From contig CAZCHH010000033.1 in the NCBI GenBank assembly GCA_964498585.1, forward strand, positions 1 to 39,952: a stretch of 39,952 bases of DNA, given 5' to 3'. Shown here one piece after another: positions 15,606 to 22,786 of the stretch. This DNA is from JAAYJM01 sp964498585. Lineage in GTDB: Bacteria > Bacteroidota > Ignavibacteria > Kapaibacteriales > UBA2268. Made by a program: the position numbers and the translations under genes. Under the pieces are notes generated by a model. The model had not been told where the DNA came from and made no database searches. It saw only the letters and a program-made list of their open reading frames with translations. The stretch's first letter is position 1. Each line of letters opens with the position of its first letter.

Positions 15606-16706
15606 TTAAATTTTTGGAATTTCTTCTGTTATATCTAAAAGCTGGTTAAAAATGTAGATAGCAGAATGTCTTGGCCTACTTTCCTGAATGTTTGATATAA
15701 TATTGTTATTAACAAGTATTTTCAATATTCTTAAGGCAGTAGCTTTTGATATTTTAGAGAAATTAATAAAATCAGAAGTATTAAAAATGGGCATATAAAA
15801 CAATGTGTCTAAAACAGGGAAAGAATCTTTAAAATTCAAACTGTGAATAGTTCTTTTCATATTTTCATAAAGTTTAATAATTTCCTCAGCTTTATTTACG
15901 TTGTTTTTTGCTTGAAAAATAAACGCTTTTAAAAAGAATTCAATCCATTCCTGCCATTCATTATTATTGGATATGTTTCTAAGAGTAGAGTAATATTCAG
16001 AACGATTTGCTTCAAGATACTCACTCATATAAAAAACCGGATTGCTAAGTAATTGCTTTTCAAATAAAAATAACGGAATTAAAATCCTTCCTAATCTGCC
16101 GTTGCCATCTAAAAATGGGTGAAGGATTTCAAATTGAGCATGCACAATAGCAAGTTGGACGATTCTATCCTTTTCATCAAAATGAATGTACTTTTCAAAA
16201 TCTGACAAATAACTGTTTAGCTTGTTTGGTTCAGGAGGCACAAAGTAAGCTGAATCAATTGTGGAACCGGGAGCACCAATCCAATTTTGAACTTTTCTTA
16301 GCTCTCCGGGTGTTTTGTTTGCGCCTCTAACAGAATAAAGTAAATTTTTATGAATAGTTTTAATAAGATTAATGCAAATAGGTCTGCTTTTCATTTCCTC
16401 AATAGCTATATTTATGGCTTTTCTGTAGTTAAGAACTTCCTGGATATCGTGATATTTAGGATTATTAACGTTAGGTGATGCTTCAAAAAGTAGTACCTCC
16501 TGTAAAGTTGCCTGTGTTCCTTCAATTTTTGAAGACAAGACAGCTTCTTTGGTAGTAAGTGGAGAAAGCAAAACATTAGGATTTACTATAGCTTTAAGCA
16601 TACTGTCAAATTTAGCTAATTCTCTGTTTGCATCTCCAATTAATGTAATTAATCTTGACCAATCTATATTTTCCAAAGGCAATTTGTGAGGTACAAAAGG
16701 TTTCAT
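15606..16706 (-). CDS. fic: Fic-family protein AMP-transferase with internal inhibitory helix and winged helix, 366 aa
   Basis: The Fic motif HPFLDGNGRLGR starts at His196, with all catalytic positions kept, so AMP transfer from ATP to a hydroxyl side chain of a target protein is expected. The N-terminal Fic_N region carries SSKIEG (58-63), the [S/T]xxxE[G/N] inhibitory motif that lets Glu block the gamma-phosphate site; this makes it a class II Fic that controls itself. The last 70 residues form a winged-helix DNA-binding region (SKATALRILKILVNNNIIS), common in this subgroup. Upstream lie repeats and a TATTTTTG box. The physiological target is unknown. Confidence 0.9.
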   Translation of the reverse strand: MKPFVPHKLPLENIDWSRLITLIGDANRELAKFDSMLKAIVNPNVLLSPLTTKEAVLSSKIEGTQATLQEVLLFEASPNVNNPKYHDIQEVLNYRKAINIAIEEMKSRPICINLIKTIHKNLLYSVRGANKTPGELRKVQNWIGAPGSTIDSAYFVPPEPNKLNSYLSDFEKYIHFDEKDRIVQLAIVHAQFEILHPFLDGNGRLGRILIPLFLFEKQLLSNPVFYMSEYLEANRSEYYSTLRNISNNNEWQEWIEFFLKAFIFQAKNNVNKAEEIIKLYENMKRTIHSLNFKDSFPVLDTLFYMPIFNTSDFINFSKISKATALRILKILVNNNIISNIQESRPRHSAIYIFNQLLDITEEIPKI

Positions 16707-16736
16707 ATAATCTACTTATAATAAATTTTTATATAT

Positions 16737-16880
16737 CTTTATGCAAAAATATAAAATAAATATGTTAGATATTGAGAAAAATTGGATTTATATGAAATGA
16801 AAAATTAAACTAATTCTTTACTTATAAGAAAAAGTTTTTATATATTTGCATAAAGTTTTACTTATAAGAAAATGTTTTTT
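16737..16880. promoter_or_regulatory. Symmetric promoter/operator region upstream of fic
   Basis: TTTACTTATAAGAAAA-type direct repeats (16817-16839 and 16857-16879) are exactly 40 bp apart and contain the palindrome CTTATAAG. In addition, CTTTATGCAAAAATATAAAA (16737-16756) matches the reverse complement of the stretch at 16835-16855. The latter pair holds two outward-facing TAnnTTTG boxes: 16744-16751 on the minus strand, 38 nt before fic, and 16841-16848 on the plus strand. This looks like an operator for the fic winged helix or another regulator. Confidence 0.45.
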
Positions 16881-16958
16881 AATTACTGCTATTTAAATGA
16901 GAGAAAATTTTCAATCGAATTATTATATAAAAATCTTATCCAAGGGAACAGGTAATTA

Positions 16959-17141
16959 TTATGATATATGAGTTCTTCCAAGCATTTCTTCAACATTTAG
17001 CCACCCTTTTATAGCATCTTTGACATTTTCAATAACTTCGTCCATTGTTTTGCCCTGGCTCATACAACCGGGCAATTGTGGCACATCAGCAACGTATCCT
17101 TGATACTCATTATCATAAGTAATTAAAATTTTATAATTCAT
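16959..17141 (-). CDS. HicB-like antitoxin, 60 aa, no HicA next to it
   Basis: The sequence GYVADVPQLPGCMSQGKTMDEVIENVKDAIKGWL is the partial-RNase-H fold typical of short HicB proteins, which block the mRNA interferase HicA. No HicA-like ORF (about 60-80 aa with the conserved His) is found in the 250 bp on either side. The gene is therefore an orphan antitoxin or acts on a toxin elsewhere. No clear ribosome-binding site precedes ATG 17141. Confidence 0.75.
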   Translation of the reverse strand: MNYKILITYDNEYQGYVADVPQLPGCMSQGKTMDEVIENVKDAIKGWLNVEEMLGRTHIS

Positions 17142-17221
17142 ATTTAGAAACTTTTTTTAAATTTATTATTAACGAAATAAATACTAAATCAATTTTATAA
17201 AATCATTAGTAATGAAAGATA

Positions 17222-17440
17222 TTACAATTCACCAAAGCCATTTTGCTTGAAGTTTCCTGTGATTATATCATTTTTTACTTTTGAAGCAATTTTTGATAAC
17301 TGAATCTGAGAATTATTGAACTGCGAATCCCATAACAAACTATCTTCAATTTCTTCTAATATAATATTTCCAATAGAATCTTGTTTTTCTGCAGGAAGTG
17401 TTATTACCTGATTCCAAGCTTTTTCTAAAGTGTCGGTCAT
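17222..17440 (-). CDS. Antitoxin-like small protein, 72 aa
   Basis: The pattern LEKAWNQVITLPAEKQDSIGNIILEEIEDSLLWDSQF resembles a group of small antitoxins. These start with a LPxxxQDxIAxxILxEIEDExxWDxxF-like helix pair and usually sit before a RelE/ParE-type toxin. The C-terminus NGFGEL is short and acidic. No toxin gene follows; the next gene on this strand is the HicB-like antitoxin. Assignment rests on my recognition of the helix pattern, so it is moderate. Confidence 0.5.
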   Translation of the reverse strand: MTDTLEKAWNQVITLPAEKQDSIGNIILEEIEDSLLWDSQFNNSQIQLSKIASKVKNDIITGNFKQNGFGEL

Positions 17441-17621
17441 AATTGTTTTTAATCTGTCGAAAACAATACAATAATAATTATATTGACGTTTTTTTTATTT
17501 ACTTTATTTCTTTTATAAAATTTATAAAGTCAAAAGAATAATTGGTTTTAAAAGGAATAAAATTTCCTTTATTTTATTCATCAAAAATATTGAAATATCT
17601 TGCTATTTTATACCTTTTAAA

Positions 17622-17646
17622 ACCTTTTTGTAAAACACAAAAAGGT
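17622..17646. repeat. Hairpin downstream of the serine recombinase
   Basis: ACCTTTTTGT (17622-17631) and ACAAAAAGGT (17637-17646) are perfectly complementary with a 5-nt loop. It lies 70 bp beyond the recombinase stop on the minus strand. It could be a terminator or part of a recombination site. Confidence 0.45.
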
Positions 17647-17715
17647 ATTGCAGGGAATATTTTGCTTTTTTATTCCTTTTTTGAACTAATATATCCCTTT
17701 TAATAGCTTTTATTT

Positions 17716-18378
17716 TTACGATATTCTATATATTTGCTCAATTTGTCGGACGCTATTGGGATAAAAGCTATTGCCACGGGTGGTGCGAAAACCAGCTTCA
17801 TTTAGCTTATCTGCAACTTTTCTGTAGCTGTTTTTTTGTTCTCTAAGTGATTGAATAAAAGCGAAAGCACGGCGATTATTCTCATTTTCTTTAGCAAGTG
17901 AGCTGTATTTTAATCTACCTTGCAAGCGGGCATAGTCGGTTAAATTTTCTGGTTTGCCGAGTTTGAAGCCCAGACGTTTTTTTTCTGTGAGAGCATTTTT
18001 TGTTCTTTCAGAAATGAGTTCTCTTTCCTGTTGGGCGAGCAGAGCGAAAATGCCGATTGTCATTGTGTTTGCATCTGGAATATCGCAGCAGGTAAAATCC
18101 ACTTTAGAATCACGCAACTGAAAAATGAAGCTGACATTTCTGGATAACCTGTCTAATTTGGCAATGAGCAAAGTAGCTTTTTTTTCGTTTGCAAAATCAA
18201 TAGCTTTTTTGAGTTCGCTTCTTTGATTTTTCTTACCAGATTCAATTTCAGTAAATTCTGCAATAATATTATGATTTTGAGCGAAACGCTTAACGGTATC
18301 TCTTTGGGCATTTAAACCTAAACCTGAAATTCCCTGCTTTTGAGTAGAAACCCGGTAATAAGCAACGTAATTTTTCAT
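17716..18378 (-). CDS. Serine recombinase (resolvase/invertase family), 220 aa
   Basis: The N-terminal catalytic domain begins MKNYVAYYRVST with the nucleophile Ser11, and contains AKLDRLSR and QERELISERT segments conserved in small serine recombinases. The C-terminal part (YRKVADKLNEAGFRTTRGN...VRQIEQI) is a DNA-binding helix-turn-helix. It catalyses strand exchange at short paired sites and would serve plasmid multimer resolution or element movement. The frame extends 14 codons upstream to 18420, but the conserved start is Met 18378. Dyads at 18456-18489 and 18561-18599 lie upstream and could be its binding sites. Confidence 0.9.
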   Translation of the reverse strand: MKNYVAYYRVSTQKQGISGLGLNAQRDTVKRFAQNHNIIAEFTEIESGKKNQRSELKKAIDFANEKKATLLIAKLDRLSRNVSFIFQLRDSKVDFTCCDIPDANTMTIGIFALLAQQERELISERTKNALTEKKRLGFKLGKPENLTDYARLQGRLKYSSLAKENENNRRAFAFIQSLREQKNSYRKVADKLNEAGFRTTRGNSFYPNSVRQIEQIYRIS

Positions 18379-18455
18379 AATGAAACAAAAAATATCAAAC
18401 AACCTCTTTATAAATTGCAAGATACGGAAAAAGTTGGGAATAGAAAAGAGAAATG

Positions 18456-18489
18456 TAATATTTTATAAACGGACGTTTATGAAATATTA
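18456..18489. promoter_or_regulatory. 34-bp dyad upstream of the recombinase (candidate res/crossover subsite)
   Basis: TAATATTTTATAAAC (18456-18470) and GTTTATGAAATATTA (18475-18489) are inverted with one mismatch around GGAC. Resolvase subsites are AT-rich dyads of 28-34 bp placed beside the resolvase gene; this one is 78 bp upstream of the start codon. Confidence 0.4.
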
Positions 18490-18560
18490 TAATATTTATT
18501 CTACATATTAAAGGTTTGCAAAAGATTTAGAAAAAGTTGAATATGGGAATAACTTCAAAG

Positions 18561-18599
18561 ACTGGAGAAAGTAGATAATATTTATCTGTCTTTCTCAGT
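18561..18599. repeat. Imperfect dyad between recombinase and the 18.7-kb cluster
   Basis: ACTGGAGAAAGTAGATAA and TTATCTGTCTTTCTCAGT form a long imperfect inverted repeat with a very short loop. No T tract follows. It could be a second recombinase site or a regulatory hairpin; the rest of the 18379-18715 gap shows nothing I recognise. Confidence 0.35.
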
Positions 18600-18715
18600 A
18601 TAACTAGATACAAGGATACTATAATAGAATATTTGAATTTATTTAGTAATTTTAAAAAGAAACAAATATTCCTTGTATTTAACATAGTATTATTCATTAA
18701 ACATTAGGAGGTAGT

Positions 18716-19084
18716 ATGTTTTTGGGTTTTATTTTATTATATGCAATTTTGTTCCATGTTATAGATAATTTTGATTTGTTGAAGTTTTTCCAAGAGATAT
18801 TTGGGAAAAACTGGATAACTCAAGATGTATCATTTCTTAGTTTAGCTATAACAGTGGTGTTGTTTGTTATAGGCATCGTTGCGTATATTTTAATGACAGT
18901 ATCTAATAGCAATAGCTCGTATCCTATTAGTAGCTCATCAATCCAATCATCACCAAAACCATTAGATACAAAATTGGAGGATAATCTCAAGCTCAGTGAC
19001 ACGAATCGTCCTGGTAATTATCAACAACAATTTAATCCAAACAATTATATTGACAGGAATATTGGCGGGACTTTCAGAGGATAG
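18716..19084 (+). CDS. Small two-TM membrane protein with disordered tail, 122 aa
   Basis: Not recognised. Residues 1-16 and 41-63 are hydrophobic (the second is LSLAITVVLFVIGIVAYILM), giving two membrane helices. They are followed by a Ser/Pro/Asn/Gln-rich tail (about 64-122) that is probably disordered. AGGAGG seven bases before ATG 18716 makes the start firm. It is the first gene of a plus-strand cluster of envelope proteins and is followed by a perfect hairpin. A membrane role is inferred; no catalytic motif is visible. Confidence 0.65.
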   Translation: MFLGFILLYAILFHVIDNFDLLKFFQEIFGKNWITQDVSFLSLAITVVLFVIGIVAYILMTVSNSNSSYPISSSSIQSSPKPLDTKLEDNLKLSDTNRPGNYQQQFNPNNYIDRNIGGTFRG

Positions 19085-19149
19085 CTGTAGAGTTACTAGA
19101 TAAAACTAACAATGGTGATGTGGCAAATGAGATAATAGAGTAATTAAAT

Positions 19150-19178
19150 ATTTTCGGGGAGGTTTTCTCCCCGAAAAT
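19150..19178 (+). terminator. Perfect hairpin, copy 1 of the CTCCCCGAA type
   Basis: ATTTTCGGGGAG (19150-19161) pairs perfectly with CTCCCCGAAAAT (19167-19178) around GTTTT. It is the most GC-rich stem in the area and lies 65 bp after the two-TM gene. No T tract follows; instead AAGGAGAG comes next, so attenuation or RNA processing is also possible. An almost identical stem is at 22187-22216. Confidence 0.55.
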
Positions 19179-19231
19179 AAGGAGAGAAATGAAATATTTT
19201 AAAATAGCTATTTGTAATTTTCGCAGATGAT

Positions 19232-19354
19232 ATGAATAGCTATTACAAAAGAAACAATAACAGTTCAAGAGAATTATTTAATAAACGAGTTATGCTATCT
19301 ATCTTTCTTAAAATAACTAAAAAGGAATTATTAGTAGAAATGTTAAATAAGTAA
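19232..19354 (+). CDS. Possible small protein, 40 aa, sharing its tail with the mini-ORF repeats
   Basis: ATG 19232 to TAA 19354 encodes a basic N-terminus rich in Asn/Ser/Tyr and then a hydrophobic part ending ELLVEMLNK. The mini-ORFs of the following 85-bp array end LLVEMLNK, so this gene looks like the founder or the upstream end of the array. There is no strong ribosome-binding site before ATG 19232, and an internal Met at 19292 could also be used. Real translation is unproven. Confidence 0.35.
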   Translation: MNSYYKRNNNSSRELFNKRVMLSIFLKITKKELLVEMLNK

Positions 19355-19364
19355 ATGGAGAAAA

Positions 19365-19439
19365 ATGATTGGGACAGAGATTAAAAAACCTTATCTAACT
19401 ATAGAAATATTATTATTAGTAGAAATGTTAAATAAATAA
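19365..19439 (+). CDS. Mini-ORF of the 85-bp array, 24 aa, complete copy
   Basis: Starts MIGTEIKKPYLTIEILL and ends VEMLNK, so it is an amphipathic or hydrophobic peptide. GGAG lies four bases before ATG 19365. The stop is 10 bp before the next ATG, so consecutive copies could be translated one after another. A second copy begins at 19450 and runs into the gap. No family is recognised; it may be a leader peptide, a small membrane peptide or a chance frame in a non-coding repeat. Confidence 0.35.
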   Translation: MIGTEIKKPYLTIEILLLVEMLNK

Positions 19440-19491
19440 ATGGAGAAAAATGATTGGGACAGAGATTAAAAAACCTTATCTAACTATAGAA

Positions 19492-19591
19492 NNNNNNNNN
19501 NNNNNNNNNNNNNNNNNNNNNNNNNNNNNNNNNNNNNNNNNNNNNNNNNNNNNNNNNNNNNNNNNNNNNNNNNNNNNNNNNNNNNNNNNNN
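19492..19591. other. Assembly gap of 100 N within the 85-bp array
   Basis: Exactly 100 N, the conventional size for a gap of unknown length. The flanks are copies of the same repeat, so the gap most likely reflects repeat collapse. Confidence 0.95.
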
Positions 19592-19592
19592 A

Positions 19593-19694
19593 ATGATTGG
19601 GACAGAGATTAAAAAACCTTATCTAACTATAGAAATATTATTATTAATAGAAATGTTAAATATTTTAAAGGGAGAAAAGAAATGGAGATACTGA
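19593..19694 (+). CDS. Last mini-ORF of the array, 33 aa, overlapping the next gene
   Basis: Begins with the same MIGTEIKKPYL sequence as the other units but loses the TAA after MLN and reads on through GGGAGAAAAGAA to TGA 19694. It overlaps the first 13 bp of the 304-aa membrane protein gene. Such an overlap would couple translation of that gene to the mini-ORF. Translation itself is inferred. Confidence 0.3.
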   Translation: MIGTEIKKPYLTIEILLLIEMLNILKGEKKWRY

Positions 19695-20596
19695 ACTACA
19701 AACAGTCCAAAAAAAAATCAGATGGTACGGTTAGCTTTCATGAACCAGCTAGAAAAAAAAGCTATAAGTACACATCAAAGAATTCCCGGAACATTGCATC
19801 TGGCACAACTTGCTGGTTGCAGATTGGAGTAGATGATTTTATTCTCGTGAACTGTATGTTTCTTATTGCATTAATACTAGAGTTTATTGGATTTAGCTTT
19901 ATTTTGCAATGGACAAGAATACCAATTTATATGTTGTTGGGTGCTATTCTAATTGAAATCATTGCAAGTATATTAGCACATTTATACCATTCAAAGATTA
20001 ATAGAAATAAAATGGATGCTCTTTTTGGAACAATTGAGGAGCAGGATGTGCTCAGAAGAAGAAGTAGAATTTACATAATACTTTTTGGTATTTCGAGCTG
20101 TCTTGTTTTATGTGTAGCTGGTTTAAAATTCTACACATACATGAATCTGGTTCCATCAACACAGTTTATACTAAAAGCAGTAATGTTTATTCTTTATTTG
20201 ACTATAGGCACATTACATATTTTATTTACCGGAAAGTTTGTGTTCAATATGATTGCGGCTGTTAGTATAAAATTATCTCATATGAAGTGGCAGTCAAAAA
20301 ATAAAAATTATGTTTCGTTGGGCCGGGATTCTGACATTAACAAACAAAATTTTACTTCGAAGATAGAGCTTCCCGACATTGATTTGATGGCAAGCCATGG
20401 CGTTAAGCTGCGCAGTTTGGATGCAGATAATAATTACTTAGTCGAAAACTGTGGACTTATCTATAACAATAGCGTTTTGGCGATAATTAATATGTTACCG
20501 AGAGTCGAGCAACAGTCAATTGTGTTGAGAGTTTTAATGCAAATTCAAGCTCAACAGTTGAACCATACATATCCTTGGCAATCTTGGAATTTATAA
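19682..20596 (+). CDS. Multi-TM membrane protein of unknown function, 304 aa
   Basis: Not recognised. A basic N-terminus (about 50 residues) precedes four predicted membrane helices, near residues 53-75, 78-100, 128-150 and 160-190. A cytoplasmic or periplasmic C-terminal part of about 110 residues follows, without known motifs. GGGAG nine bases upstream supports ATG 19682. It is followed after 42 bp by a lipoprotein gene with its own ribosome-binding site, so the two are probably one operon. An envelope complex is a fair guess; no enzyme motif is visible. Confidence 0.6.
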   Translation: MEILNYKQSKKKSDGTVSFHEPARKKSYKYTSKNSRNIASGTTCWLQIGVDDFILVNCMFLIALILEFIGFSFILQWTRIPIYMLLGAILIEIIASILAHLYHSKINRNKMDALFGTIEEQDVLRRRSRIYIILFGISSCLVLCVAGLKFYTYMNLVPSTQFILKAVMFILYLTIGTLHILFTGKFVFNMIAAVSIKLSHMKWQSKNKNYVSLGRDSDINKQNFTSKIELPDIDLMASHGVKLRSLDADNNYLVENCGLIYNNSVLAIINMLPRVEQQSIVLRVLMQIQAQQLNHTYPWQSWNL

Positions 20597-20638
20597 GATT
20601 TGAAATGAATAATTTAACAAAATTTGTAGGAGGTTAAA

Positions 20639-21517
20639 ATGAAAAAAGTTATAATAATATCAACCATTTTGGGGTTGTTTTTCTTTAGCGGATGTAGCGA
20701 AGCTGATGAAGAATTAAAGCTAGTGAAGCAGCAAGAGCATTTCAATATAATTCTCTGTTTTCCTGAGGGCTATAACAGTAAGTGGCTTAATAAGCTACTT
20801 GGTGATTTGGCATTGCCATACGATTACGAGAACAGTGAATTTGGATATATCCCAAGTATTGATTTAAAGATCAGTAGTGATTCGACTTTGCATATTTTGT
20901 TTGATTCAGAATTGGAAAAATTGAGAGATGATGAGAATTTTTTTAATGTAAAATCGGTAACTGAAAATATGAAGCAGTACTTTGCTGATGAACAGCGATA
21001 TAAAATGCTGAAATTAAGTAACTTAGAAAAAATTAATAAATTTGCAGACAACGTTTTCATACTTGATGAAAATCAACGGTTTGAATCTAAAGAAAAATTT
21101 AATTATGGATATTTTACAGATGTAAAATCACTACGAGATTCTATTTCAGCACTCATTGAGAGTAGAAGCGGAAGTGTAGCAGGTTTATGTATTCAAGTCG
21201 TTGTATACAACAACCAGAATCTAACGCAAAAAGGATATAGTGAACTGAATATTTTGAAAATTCAGCAATCTGATGAAACAAACAACATTTCTGTTTTGGA
21301 ACAGGAAAATAAGTATTCAACAGATTCAACTGTAATTAATAATTATAAAGTTACTGTTGATGACAGGAATATTGATAAGTCAGCAGAAAAAAGCTCAACT
21401 GCCTTGTCTTCTGATATAAATATCAACCAGAAACAGAAAGCGAAACAATCTAATTATTCAATACCTAAGTTTGAAGGGCAGGTATTTAAAAAAGATTTCA
21501 TTTTAATCAAGAAGTAA
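20639..21517 (+). CDS. Lipoprotein of unknown function, 292 aa
   Basis: A type II signal peptide is clear: MKKVIIISTILGLFFFSGC, lipobox FSGC with the acylated Cys19 followed by Ser-Glu, so the protein is a membrane-anchored lipoprotein. The mature part is acidic and mixed helical/strand up to about residue 205. It then becomes low-complexity (Ser/Asn/Lys/Gln) before a short end segment. No family is recognised. AGGAGG lies six bases before the start. It stands between the multi-TM protein and a secreted protein in the same operon. Confidence 0.7.
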   Translation: MKKVIIISTILGLFFFSGCSEADEELKLVKQQEHFNIILCFPEGYNSKWLNKLLGDLALPYDYENSEFGYIPSIDLKISSDSTLHILFDSELEKLRDDENFFNVKSVTENMKQYFADEQRYKMLKLSNLEKINKFADNVFILDENQRFESKEKFNYGYFTDVKSLRDSISALIESRSGSVAGLCIQVVVYNNQNLTQKGYSELNILKIQQSDETNNISVLEQENKYSTDSTVINNYKVTVDDRNIDKSAEKSSTALSSDININQKQKAKQSNYSIPKFEGQVFKKDFILIKK

Positions 21518-21533
21518 TAGAAGGAGTATAGTA

Positions 21534-22178
21534 ATGAAAAATCTCATTTTTATTGCAATTATTATTTGTATTGCAGTTTCGGCTCCCAATTTATATTCTC
21601 AAGGAGCAGTAGCAGGTCTTCCTTATGAGCAGGTTCAATCTACTGAATATGACATAGTAGTAGATAAAATAGCTGATTTTGTAGGCAGTGAGAAGCTAGC
21701 TGGAGACATAATAGTATTATCATGGAGACAAACTACATTGTTCTATGAACAATTGAATCGATTGGAAACTAAAAATCTCGAATGTTTAAAGGATATATTA
21801 ATAAATATGATGGATTCTGAATGTTTTGTTGAAGTGCAATCTTTGAATGGGCCAGTTATGCGATATTCTGGAATTGAGTACATAAATTCAATTTCAAGAA
21901 AGAGAAATTCAAACACTAACTTTAATATTTCGATTTCACCGTATATTGAGATTGACACTTCAGGTATTTTGTTTGCCCGTTTTGAAGAAGGGGGCGAATC
22001 AAATACATACTTATTTCAGTTCCCAATAATCGTTACTCAATACTATCAACGCGGAAATTATGAAGATATAACCAAAAAAGAAGTTGTATTTTCGTTAGTT
22101 CTTAATTTTAGTAGATTGAAGCAGTTAGAAGGCAAAATAAGATTTGTCAGAGTAAAAGAAGTTATGCCATATAATTGA
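21534..22178 (+). CDS. Secreted protein of unknown function, 214 aa
   Basis: A Sec signal peptide (MKNLIFIAIIICIAVSAPNL) ends in YSQG, a cleavage context often seen in Bacteroidota and Ignavibacteriota. The mature part shows alternating beta-like segments (MRYSGIEYINSISR, FNISISPYIEI, FARFEEGGESNTYLF). It has no Cys pair in a recognisable motif and no known domain. It is the last gene of the plus-strand cluster, 16 bp after the lipoprotein gene with AGGAG before its ATG, and it ends just before a strong hairpin shared with the converging operon. Confidence 0.65.
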   Translation: MKNLIFIAIIICIAVSAPNLYSQGAVAGLPYEQVQSTEYDIVVDKIADFVGSEKLAGDIIVLSWRQTTLFYEQLNRLETKNLECLKDILINMMDSECFVEVQSLNGPVMRYSGIEYINSISRKRNSNTNFNISISPYIEIDTSGILFARFEEGGESNTYLFQFPIIVTQYYQRGNYEDITKKEVVFSLVLNFSRLKQLEGKIRFVRVKEVMPYN

Positions 22179-22186
22179 GATTAAAT

Positions 22187-22216
22187 ATATTCGGGGAGGA
22201 TTTTCTCCCCGAATAT
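22187..22216. terminator. Bidirectional hairpin, copy 2 of the CTCCCCGAA type
   Basis: ATATTCGGGGAG (22187-22198) pairs perfectly with CTCCCCGAATAT (22205-22216) around GATTTT. It separates the convergent ends of the 18.7-22.2 kb plus-strand cluster and the 17-kb minus-strand operon, and it abuts the stop codon of the latter. Both directions lack long T tracts but are AT-rich. It shares its core stem with 19150-19178. Confidence 0.65.
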
Positions 22217-22771
22217 TTATAAGGACTGATTATTGATTTGTTTTATACTTTTTTTATCTTTTTTCATCCATGTTATTCTAATATTTGCTCTTTGGAACAA
22301 CAAATTAATTCCAGTATTACTTATGTCTTTACAAAGATTTGGAATTTTTTCTCTTTCCCATGTTGTAATTGGCAATGTTCTAATTTTGAATGCTTCTAAT
22401 TCATAATCATAACCTTTTAAATAATCATAACAATCTTGTTCGAATTTGTTAATTTCCATTTCCTTTACTTTCTTTTCATCTTCAGTACTTTCTTCTTCAA
22501 TTTGTCCTTTTCTAATTCTTCCATTTTCGTTATGAAAGCTTTCATTAAATTTACTTTTTTTTCGATCAGCAGATGGATGCACATAAGCAACAAGGATATT
22601 AACTAAAGCAGAATAGATAGGTCCTGATGTAGGAATATCATAATTATCAATATTTGTTATTTGATACTTTATTTTTATATCCTTAACTGATTGATTAATT
22701 TTATTGTAATTAGGTTCTATACCATCTGCTTTATATAGCCATTCGATAACTTCTTTAATAGTCATATTCAT
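22217..22771 (-). CDS. Protein of unknown function, last gene of the 17-kb operon, 184 aa
   Basis: Not recognised. The first 60 residues are a helical region (MTIKEVIEWLYKADG), then a highly charged linker (EESTEDEKKVKEMEI), then a compact C-terminal part with ETTW-like and NIRITWMKK strands. No signal peptide, TM helix or catalytic motif is seen, so it is likely cytoplasmic. It starts 15 nt after the 704-aa receiver protein and ends at the operon hairpin. Its job is presumably linked to that receiver protein. Confidence 0.6.
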   Translation of the reverse strand: MNMTIKEVIEWLYKADGIEPNYNKINQSVKDIKIKYQITNIDNYDIPTSGPIYSALVNILVAYVHPSADRKKSKFNESFHNENGRIRKGQIEEESTEDEKKVKEMEINKFEQDCYDYLKGYDYELEAFKIRTLPITTWEREKIPNLCKDISNTGINLLFQRANIRITWMKKDKKSIKQINNQSL

Positions 22772-22786
22772 ACCATAAATTATTGA

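Larger units (their letters stand above)
19335..19681 (+). repeat. 85-bp tandem repeat array, each unit with a mini-ORF (interrupted by N gap)
   Basis: The word ATGATTGGGACAGAG occurs at 19365, 19450 and, after the gap, at 19593. The first two are 85 bp apart and practically identical. Each unit has GGAGAAAA directly before this ATG and a 24-codon frame ending in TAA. The true copy number is hidden by the 100-N gap; the distance between copies 2 and 3 is not a multiple of 85, so the gap length is arbitrary. The last unit diverges just before the next gene. Confidence 0.8.

Noticed and set aside
16897..16971. A 24-codon plus-strand ORF (MRENFQSNYY...) after the rightward TATATTTG box
   Set aside because: No ribosome-binding site, no recognisable similarity, and it overlaps the end of the convergent HicB-like gene; probably chance.
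19190..19231. A 13-codon ORF starting MKYFKIAIC after AAGGAGAG
   Set aside because: It has a good ribosome-binding site but is too short to support as a gene; kept only as a possible leader of the mini-ORF region.
19335..19681. The 85-bp direct repeats as a CRISPR array
   Set aside because: Units are continuous and almost identical over their whole length, with no variable spacers and no cas genes nearby.
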